Part shown: piece after piece, positions 55,570 through 64,000 of the stretch
How the letters are laid out: every line of letters begins with the position of its first letter
How positions within the stretch are numbered: the stretch's first letter is position 1
NCBI GenBank assembly: GCA_022605425.2
Contig: CM061247.1
Span: 1,723,501-1,787,500 of the forward strand
Direction of reading: 5' to 3'
From: Hamiltosporidium tvaerminnensis
Lineage: Eukaryota > Microsporidia > Dubosqiidae
Length of the DNA stretch: 64,000 nucleotides
Translations under genes and position numbers: made by a program
The notes under the pieces: generated by a model
What the model saw: only the letters and a program-made list of their open reading frames with translations
Database searches by the model: none
Told to the model about the DNA's origin: nothing

Positions 55570-56750
55570 AAGAAATATCCTAAATACAATGAATAAAGTC
55601 GGCGAATTTTAATATTTGCAAATAAATTTCCAAAAGTCAGAATAAAAACAACCAATATTTAATAATTTTTTTTGTTGTATTTTTCATTTATATGCTATAA
55701 ATTAAGTTGTTTCTTTATAAAAATAAGAAATAATACGCAAAAAGGATTAAATAAATTTTAAGTATGAGATTCAATATTTTTAGTCAATTATGGGAAAAAA
55801 TTATATAACATAATCAAAATTAGGTTAAAGGTTTAATTTTAAAGGATTTCAACGATAAAATTGAAAAAATAAACAACTCTATCAAAAGAAGTATTCGAAG
55901 AACTAAAAAAACAATAAAATTTATCTAATTTGAATATATTAAAAAAATATTTTTAATTTGAAAGAAATGTCAAAATTATATATGACTGATATATTTAAAA
56001 GATCAAATGATAAATTAAAAAAACTTTTTATGTAATTTATTACATCAAAGCAATCATTAAATAGCAAAAAAAGGAAAACTAATGACCTTCGCATTTAATC
56101 AAAGAATAATTTACCTATTAGAGAATGTTCTTTATAACTGAAAATTAGGCAAATACCATGAAACTTTATAACATTAATGAATGTCTTGAAAACAATCAAG
56201 AGAATATTCAAAATAGAAGAAAAATGTACTGGAAAACCAAAGAAGCACTTAGAAGAGCAGATCGAACCAAAATCGATCTAAAGAATATCGAAATGATAGA
56301 ATTATTATTAAATATAGAAAAAAATGTATATTTTAAAGAAGAAAGACAAATAGAAACTTATCCAGAATTCATGCAGAGATGCAAAAGTAATTTTTTAAAA
56401 GACTTTATTTGCTGTAATAATATATTTACTGATTTCGATACGTATGTATTGCACGTTCAAAAATACCATCAAACGGAGATAGAAGCTAAAAATCAGTCTT
56501 CTATAAATAATTACGAGAACTTTCAACTTTTGAATTACGATTTTTCCAACTTTCAAATACCAGAGTTAAATTTATTAAATGAGAAACCATATTTTGGAAT
56601 CAAAAAACCATATCCGTGTAAAGTAAAAGGTTGTTATAAAAGTTATAAAAATCCAAACGGATTAAAATATCACATGATTCATCATCATTCAAATATTTTA
56701 AAGGATCAAAAAGAAAATTACAGTTAAATGATTAAAAATTTGTTATTATG
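55570..56750. repeat. Segmental duplication, Sfp1-like block copy 2 (inverted)
   Basis: An inverted copy of 45,400-46,600. The outer limit is near AAAGTCGGCGAATTTTAATA at 55,597-55,616. The 600-bp upstream part is nearly as well kept as the coding region, so the duplication is fairly recent. Confidence 0.8.
56158..56727 (+). CDS. Sfp1-like C2H2 zinc-finger transcription factor, copy 2
   Basis: A 189-residue paralogue of 45,427-45,996 with both fingers complete. Only four residues differ: Leu/Ile in the ERQ-ETYPE stretch, Met/Leu inside finger 1, Glu/Lys after it and Asp/Asn near the end. None is a zinc ligand. Both copies appear functional and should bind the same DNA sites. The start and about 600 bp of upstream sequence are shared, so the two genes may be co-regulated. 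Confidence 0.82.
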   Translation: MKLYNINECLENNQENIQNRRKMYWKTKEALRRADRTKIDLKNIEMIELLLNIEKNVYFKEERQIETYPEFMQRCKSNFLKDFICCNNIFTDFDTYVLHVQKYHQTEIEAKNQSSINNYENFQLLNYDFSNFQIPELNLLNEKPYFGIKKPYPCKVKGCYKSYKNPNGLKYHMIHHHSNILKDQKENYS

Positions 56751-59700
56751 ATTTAAACTTTGTTTCTTTTTTGATATAGTTCCATCATTCTTAAAATTCT
56801 GATAATTTCATGCAATTATCAGGAAAAACTTTATTTTTGACGCATTTTATCACATAATCTCGAATTATTAAGCAATCTTAACTTAACAATCCCTTTTAAA
56901 TTATTAATTTTATCATTAAGATATCTATTTTTTGAAAAATATTTTAAATTTTATAATTTTTGTTGGATTCAACTCTTCAGAATACAAATAAAAACCAAAT
57001 TTCTAATTTTTTTTTCCTAAATCGTTTATTTTCTAGTTTTGATCCACACCAAACCTTCGCAATTTCGCGCTTTGTATTTCATAGCTACACTCATGCGCGG
57101 CTTTTACAATTATTTCATTACAATTGAGCTTTCTTCAAAAGTATTGACCGGAACAAACTAATTTAAATTCTTTATAATCGCGGCTCATTTCTGCTTTGCA
57201 AAGTAAAGCATGTTTTTTTTGCTTTGAAACTATTTTCGATTTTTTATAAATTATATCTAAGCTTTATATTGGCTATTGAAGGTGCTTCTTTCATTATCTG
57301 TGAAATAATAAAAAAAAGCTAGAGAAGATTTTTATTATTTAGGATAAGATATGAATCAACGATATGATACAATATGGCATAAAATTGCATAATTATACGC
57401 AATTTGCTTAAAAAAGTTTTACTTTGGCCTACATCAACAGCGAAAAAAAGACTTGCACTTCAGCGACTGTCAAATTCAAAGAAAGGCAATGGCTTCGTAA
57501 CAAATCGAAGTAGTTACGAGTATCAAACAGAGGTTTCTAGCTTATCAATTAACCGAAATTTACTAGAAAATCATTCAATAAGATTAAAAAGTAATTCAGT
57601 AAGACACGAAAACATATAATCTGTGTTTTATGCAACAAACCCAAAGGGAATATTCTCCAAATGTCTGTATAGTTGGCGCCAAGTTGTGTTTAAGACGAGA
57701 ACATCAAGAAAATGTACTAATAAAGATGGTCGTTCGTTTCCAAGAGCCTACCTATATTACTTATTTACGTAAGAAAACGCCGGAAAATACCATTTGAGAA
57801 ATTTCAAGATCTGTATCATTCCGAGCAGGTGTTATATATAAACGAAAATAAAATATTCCAAAAGAATAATTCATCGAACGACAATTTTTTGAGAATGTTA
57901 CAAAACCGTGGTTTAGACGTTTATAGAGATTTCTTATTCTAATTATTGAATAACTGCTGTTGTATTTATGCACAGGCCGCCTCTATTCATCAGAGTTGAA
58001 CTTTAGAGCCTTGGAGAATAGAAATCAAAAGCCATAACTATGTATTGTATGAGCAACAAAAAAGGTTAAAACCTTTAAAAACTTAATTAAGAATAATATA
58101 TGCAGGAGTTAACCATTCCATAATACAAGGTAATTACTCTGATAAAAATACAATGATAAAGAAGCTACTAAACACAATTTGAACGTTAAGCGTAATTATG
58201 ATTCTACAGAATTTTTACAATTAAGATTTCTCTTTGAACAATACCAGCTAATTTAATTATAAATCGTAAGGTTATTGGGGTTTTAGTAGCTTGCTCATGC
58301 AAAACACTTAAAAGCATTTCTTAAAATATATAGACAGTATGAAAAATCACAATTAGAAGATACTGACAGAGTTATATTATCGCGAGCTGGTTAAAATCAT
58401 TTGGCAAATTCAAAGCTACATTACAGCAGAAACGGTGCAAAGCGCAGAAATAATTCGTAGCAGTATTCGCAATAAATTCAAAGATTTTATATAGAAGAAG
58501 GAAAAAATACTCCGATAGATAGCACAGGTACTGGTTCTGCCAAAAGAGAAGGTTTCGGGAATATGAACTGCTGTGAAATATTCAAAGATCTAGAGATTTC
58601 AGTTCATTAGAACGGTAAAAAAATCTCTTAACCGATAGAGTAACAAAATTAAGGGATCAATAAGCAGAAAAAACTTCCTGAAATTCGTGATGAGAGCATT
58701 TACCACACCTTAAAGAATTTCTCTACATCTTAATAAGATACAAAGCTGTTCAAAATAAAAATATGATTGGTATATGAGATCTAGAAATGAGTATATTTGA
58801 GTTCTGGACCGTAAACCCGGAGTATATTAACCCTTAAAATAACGATTTCAAAAATTACAGAAATAGCGTCTGATGCTGAGCATAAAAATGTTTTTTTCAA
58901 CGCTTACACAGAATAAATCGAAAAAAATCAGCTCATTTATTAAATCTGGAATTCTTAGCTGTGCTTTATACTCTTAAGCCATTCTATAGATTATTGATTG
59001 TGTAAAAAAAATATTAAAGTAATATGCCAAAATCGCAATAGATATGCAATGAAATAATACAAAAAATAATTGATCGTTAGAATATCAGATATGTACCATT
59101 TCCCCTCTTTTTCAATAATTAAAACGATACGCGCGTAATACGGAACCAGAAAACATCTTTTCATGTTTAGAAGATCTAAAAATACATTTTTAAATTATAA
59201 ATTTAACTAACATATCCCAAATACGTGAATTTTCAATTATTAAAAATTAATTTACTTTTCACGAATTTGATAATTGAAATGAGGTCTGAAGCCAATTGCT
59301 CGCATTAAACAAAAGTTTACTGATATCATAAAAGCACCATGTTACTATAAGTTTTAAAATACGATCTCCCACAAATATTGAAATAGTTTCAAGAACTAAA
59401 AAGGTATTAAACTTATAGATTTAATTATTACTAATAAGAAATAAAACAATACGGTTTTATATATTATGAAATACCTACTTGTCTGCTTCTCGTGCAAATT
59501 TAATTTTTCTTTAACTAAAAATATACCAAATTGTTTGTTTCGATATATTTCGGCGCTTGATTTATGTGTAATTTTATTTTTTTCTGATATAAAATGTAAA
59601 TTAATAAAGTACAATAGCTACAACGAAAGTATATATTTATGCTTAATCCATTTATTATTTAGTTAGCGTGTTTTTAATTTCTAAAGAAATATTATCTCGC

Positions 59701-60114
59701 TGCCTTTTGACTTAGAATTGTTTATCTGATCAAATATCAAAACCATTATAATTATATGTCATGATTTGATCGAAACGCAAAAGCTAGATATATTATATAT
59801 AACCTTGAGATGCTTTGGGTTAGAATCATAAATTTTTATATTAGTTGCTTGGTCTAAAATTCTTTAAAATTTATAAATAATATTCTCTTTCTTTAAAATT
59901 AAAGCTGATAAAGTTTGACTGCATACTAAAAAATATTTTTACGGCGCAAAAATATAAATAATTTTATCATATTAATAGAATTATATTCATTGATTCATTC
60001 TACACAGATAAAACAAACCTCGGGTGCTTAATAGTGGCAGCAAATCTTTTATTGACAATGCTATACTCAGTCCGGGTTTTAGTTTCTTTTTTAATCTTAA
60101 TTTAAAAACGTAAA
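56751..60114. other. 3.3-kb gene-free stretch
   Basis: Sequence from 57,400 to 58,900 is less AT-rich and gives coding-like scraps in changing frames (for example SAETVQSAEIIRSS near 58,430), which may be a dead transposon. No domain can be named. Confidence 0.4.
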
Positions 60115-61430
60115 ATGTATTTTTATTTAATAAAATTCTGGGTTAAAATATTTTTTAACATTTTTATATGTTTTCTTCTACCTCTTTAACCACTATTGTC
60201 TCTTCTTCCAAATCCGACTCTTCATTTATGTTATTGGTCGGTTCCTCTAAAGTGGTTCCTCCTTGTAAAATAAAGGGTGCTTTATATTTTAGTTTAAATT
60301 TTTTTGCACCATCTTCCTCTGTTTTCGATTCTTTTAAAGATGGTATTGGTTCCTCATGCATCTCTGATCTCATAATAACACCCAATGACGCTCTCTCTCA
60401 GCTCTATTCGGCATTTAGTCCTGACTCAAGTCCTCTTCGTCGATCAAAGAAATTGTTTCGACTGTTTTATTAAGTACTATAGACTGAATGTATGCCTCTA
60501 CATTCATGGGTATTTCTAGTCTTTTAAGATGAGATTTATGGTATTTTGTCACAATACCGTCCCAGGTCATCACATAAGGGATTATCTCAACACTACACTT
60601 ATAAATAAGACCTAACTCATTGGCTAGCAGATCATACTTCCAAAGTTTTTCAGTTTCAACTATTTGAAGTGAATCTTGGGAAGTGATTCCTACTTCAATG
60701 AGTGTTATCTTATTCTTCTTCTTATCTAAAATAAATATGTCGGGTCTGTTATTCCGAATTTTAACATCAGTTTTAATTCTGGTGTCCATTCTTATCTCTG
60801 CATACTCATTATCAAGAATTTCTTTAACTGAGTTACTTCTAATTCGTTTTGAAGACTTAAACTTATATCTCTTTAAGAGAAGTAAATGTAGGCATCTAAC
60901 CACTTCATTATGCCGTCTGGTGTAGTCATGGCCTAGCATTTTTTCACATCGAGTTGCTTGATGATCTATAGTCTTACCAGATTTATTGCAATGTTGACCC
61001 ACACCATCTGCTCCCCAGAATACATTTCTATCCTGAATATAGCAGAACACAGCTTCATTTCGTGGCCTAATATTCCCTCTCCTTAGCCATCTTGAAGAGT
61101 CACTAACACTCACAAGCTCATTTTTTCTTGCATTATATAACTTTGAATGGAGTTTTCGTTTTTCTATTTGTTATATAGATTTGCAAGTTGAGCTTCTTCT
61201 AACCTTTTCTTAATGACTTCTTCTACCAACCTGTACTTTACATTTAAGAAGCCTGTAATTAGTGCAAGATGGGTTTTATTATTTTCTCCACCTTAAGGAT
61301 TGCTGCTCGTCAGTTGATATTTCTTTACTTTTTTCCAGACAATCCAAGAGTTGCAGAAGCATATGTTCGCTTCGCAACTCAACACTATGTAGGCCTCTTC
61401 CAAGTTCATCCATATATAATATCCATATTC
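60115..61430 (-). mobile_element. LINE family A, longest relic (R2/Dong-like C-terminal region)
   Basis: The minus-strand frame 61,113 down to 60,415 (232 codons) covers the end of a non-LTR retrotransposon protein. It shows NIRPRNEAVFCYIQDRN, a zinc-knuckle remnant (C42, H51, C56, first Cys lost), the conserved YTRRHNEVVRCLHL and the restriction-like endonuclease core (RPD at 123-125, E140 in LIEVG). Further upstream, to about 61,400, frameshifted pieces remain (SEHMLLQLLDCLEKSK, LITGFLNVKYRLVEEV). A one-base deletion throws the acidic C-terminal tail into another frame (60,385 down to 60,164). The 3' end is CCCAGAATTTTATTAAATAA. The reverse transcriptase domain is not in the window, so this is a 5'-truncated dead copy. 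Site-specific insertion cannot be judged. Confidence 0.85.
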
Positions 61431-64000
61431 TTATTTATCTTATGAATTTAGAAAGATCGGAAGAAAAACATTTGAACCTTTAGTTGCTAATCATAATTCC
61501 GACCAGAATGGATGTATGTTTATTTTATTTCATGACACACAAGCTTTAGACAATAAAAGAATGAAATATTTGAAAACATAAATTTAAAAAGGGTCAATAA
61601 ATGAAACAATTTTTTTTTACTTTCTTTCTATCAAATGCATTTGTGTTTTATCGAAAAGAAAATGTATCAAATGCAATTGGCTCTTACTATATATACACAT
61701 GTGAAAAACTCACAGAAAAGAAAGAGCCAATACAGATATTGGAAAATATATAAAGATTATAGTTTTAGAATGAACATGATAAAAAAAGATTTTTCGTAGT
61801 GGATATTGCAGGATGCGGGTAATTTGATGTGATCGATCAGGGGTTAGGGTGTAGATGGTATTGAATGCCCTTTAAAGATTTTCGAAAATATTGCACGCAA
61901 TTCTATTAGAGCGCTGTGTTTGCATGTACATTATTTTTTCCTTCAAACGCAAATTTTCTTTCCGGATACACAGCAGTTCTAAATTCAAAAAACCATACTG
62001 CAATTTAATAGAGACAATTTATTTGAAACAAGGTAGAAGTTATTCTTGCGAAAATCATTTTTATTTAAATAAATATTTAAACGATAACTGTTATACTCAT
62101 TTCATTGTAATTTTTTTTCTATTTTTTCAGAAATTGTAATTCAAACTGTTCTTTGCTCTTATAGTTTTGAATTTTTTATTATTAGACAACATTCTATCAA
62201 GTTTTGCTAAGAAAAATTAAACGAATCAGCCTGAATATATAGACTGAATCAGGTTTTGCAGGTATCAAAATAAAAACTAATATAAAAAAATATTTAACGA
62301 ACGACTTATTAAAGTGTGTTTTTGATATTTTATTAAATGTTATACTTTAAATTGGTAACTAGAGCCCCTAGCTTCTAATTGTAAGATTAAATCTTTCTAT
62401 TGTAATTTTATAAAAAAATTTGAGTTGATCTATATTTTTTGTAAAATATAGATCATATATAAAATTATTTACGAATTCATTATAATATGCATAAGAAGAT
62501 TGTAATATGTCACGCTACGAGAGACAGCAGCATATACAACAAATACATTTACGACGATTAAAATGATAATACTGTTCTTTAGGTAGGCGTGGTAATTCAG
62601 TTGAGCCTTTTAAACTTTAAAATATTCACAAAACTTGTTTTTTTGCTTTTTGAATAAATTTTGAAATAATTTTTAAATTAAATATGGCCCCCATTTTAAT
62701 AAACAACTTCTAGACATAACATACCAAGATTAAGATCGATACATCTGAACGATTTTAATCATAAGTCTAAAATCAACTGGAACATAGAGATATCCCGAGA
62801 AGAATTTAAATAAGAATGGTATGAATTTCTGTTTAAAAGTAGAAGAATGAAACTTTATTCAATTATAGACTTAAAAATTATGTCATTGTCAAGCTTAGAA
62901 AGGAATAATTTTATCCAAAAAAATTCATTCATAATGAAATTAGATTTATTTGCAAAAAAAAGTCTTCTAACTAAATACTAAAAACTTTTTGAATTTGAAC
63001 TTTTAGATATAAAAAACTTTAAGTACTTTTTACTTTGATTTCAAATTAATATAATATGTTTGTATTCAAGGGTTTAGACGCTCGGGGATATTTTCTATTC
63101 TAAAAACGTAATCAATATGTAATTTGTCTTAAAGAAACCTGAATAGTAACATTTATTTTTTTATATGTTTCTTTGGCTTTTTAAATGGATTTCTCACACC
63201 AGGCCTTATTGAATGCAGATATGATAACAAAAATGATTTGCCAGGATTAACTTCAGCATATCAAATAATTGGTTTAAAATCGCTTTTTGACGATCTTTAA
63301 CTTGTTTGCAGAATGAATATAACAACTTTTAAAATCTTCTAAATCCATGAGACATTTCATGCTAAAAAGCTACTAATTCAAATTTTTTAACAAATTTGAA
63401 GCAGAAAGACCATATAAAGTATTCTTTTATTTCCACGAAGCCAAACCAGCGTTCTTCTTCAGTAAAAAAGGTCAAGATATAAGTACGCATTCGAACATTA
63501 AATATATCTAAAGCACCTTTTGTTTTTTCGAAAAAAAAAAAGAATTTGAGAAAATTAGTTGCATTGCCACAAAGCGTTTTAAATATTTGTGATATTTTAT
63601 TTTCAATCTTCTCATTAATCATAATCTATTCTTTTAGCTAGATTCTTGTTAATTATTTTTAAAACATAATACTTTCAAATGTAATTATCTTGGACAAGAT
63701 TCCAATGTATTTTGCTTGTTTAATTAGGTTTTCGCTTCATAAATCTAAAAACTTCATTTTCTTAGTGTTTTTATTGCCATATTATCTGATATGGATTTGT
63801 AATTTTTTATGTTTTATTAAATACTGTTTATAATTGCTTCTTATATTCCTTTTCACTTTTATGTGTCTTGCCTCTATTTTTTTATATTTATTAAACTGTA
63901 ATAAAAATTTGAGAGCTATTTAAGAGTAGAGCTTAGAAGAAAAAAAACAAAATGTAAACTTATAAGCATAGTATATTATTTACAGCCAACTGTGGTACTT
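61431..64000. other. Intergenic, no supportable gene
   Basis: A 10-bp inverted repeat ATTGGCTCTT...AAGAGCCAAT lies at 61,676-61,731, next to a direct repeat of ATCAAATGCA. A minus-strand frame of 86 codons at 63,362-63,622 contains a long T-run and has no start motif, so I leave it uncalled. The rest is AT-rich. Confidence 0.4.

Noticed and set aside
60683-60925. 80-codon plus-strand frame
   Set aside because: It is antisense to the LINE endonuclease region.

Overview
The window looks like a repeat-rich chromosome piece from a microsporidian with a large, AT-rich, gene-poor genome. Three things suggest this. Several start codons have a CCC or GGG-complement motif 2-7 bases upstream, a known microsporidian promoter signature. 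The proteins are short and highly diverged. Relics of an R2/Dong-type LINE with a restriction-like endonuclease are present, and this LINE type occurs in microsporidia. A Hamiltosporidium- or Edhazardia-like genome is my best guess, but I cannot name the species from sequence alone. Base composition, judged by eye, is about one quarter GC. The GC-richer islands are nearly all mobile elements.

Layout. 1-11 kb is mostly decayed DNA: a LINE 3' end, a tRNA-derived SINE with a perfect target-site duplication, a broken secreted acidic protein gene and a hAT-like MITE. 11.1-12.9 kb holds a full cytosolic Xaa-Pro aminopeptidase. 13.5-16.4 kb holds a LINE relic, a second SINE-like element and a damaged membrane-protein gene with 20- and 23-nt introns. 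17-24 kb is mobile-element debris. 24.4-31 kb is the main gene island: a profilin-like protein, an unknown 152-aa protein, a Cwc25-like splicing factor and Dph2. 34.6-35.1 kb has a probable ESCRT-III-like protein.

37.6-57 kb is dominated by inverted segmental duplications. A convergent pair, a J-like membrane protein and a RING-CH E3 ligase, occurs twice (38.2-39.6 and 51.2-52.6 kb). An Sfp1-like zinc-finger gene also occurs twice (45.4-46.0 and 56.2-56.7 kb). Partial third copies of the J-gene upstream region lie near 43 and 55 kb. The remainder, to 64 kb, is empty apart from the longest LINE relic at 60.1-61.4 kb.

A GC-rich repeat of about 730 bp (called R1 here) occurs eight times. Two copies were later hit by shorter retroposons that left clean target-site duplications, so the order of insertion can be read. 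A shorter relative (R1b, about 190 bp) occurs three times.

The intact genes are housekeeping: peptide turnover, diphthamide synthesis on EF2, splicing, actin and membrane remodelling, ER quality control and transcription. No operon-like pathway joins them. The most unusual content is the retroposon ecology (a SINE whose tail matches the resident LINE), the very short introns and the mosaic duplicated genes.
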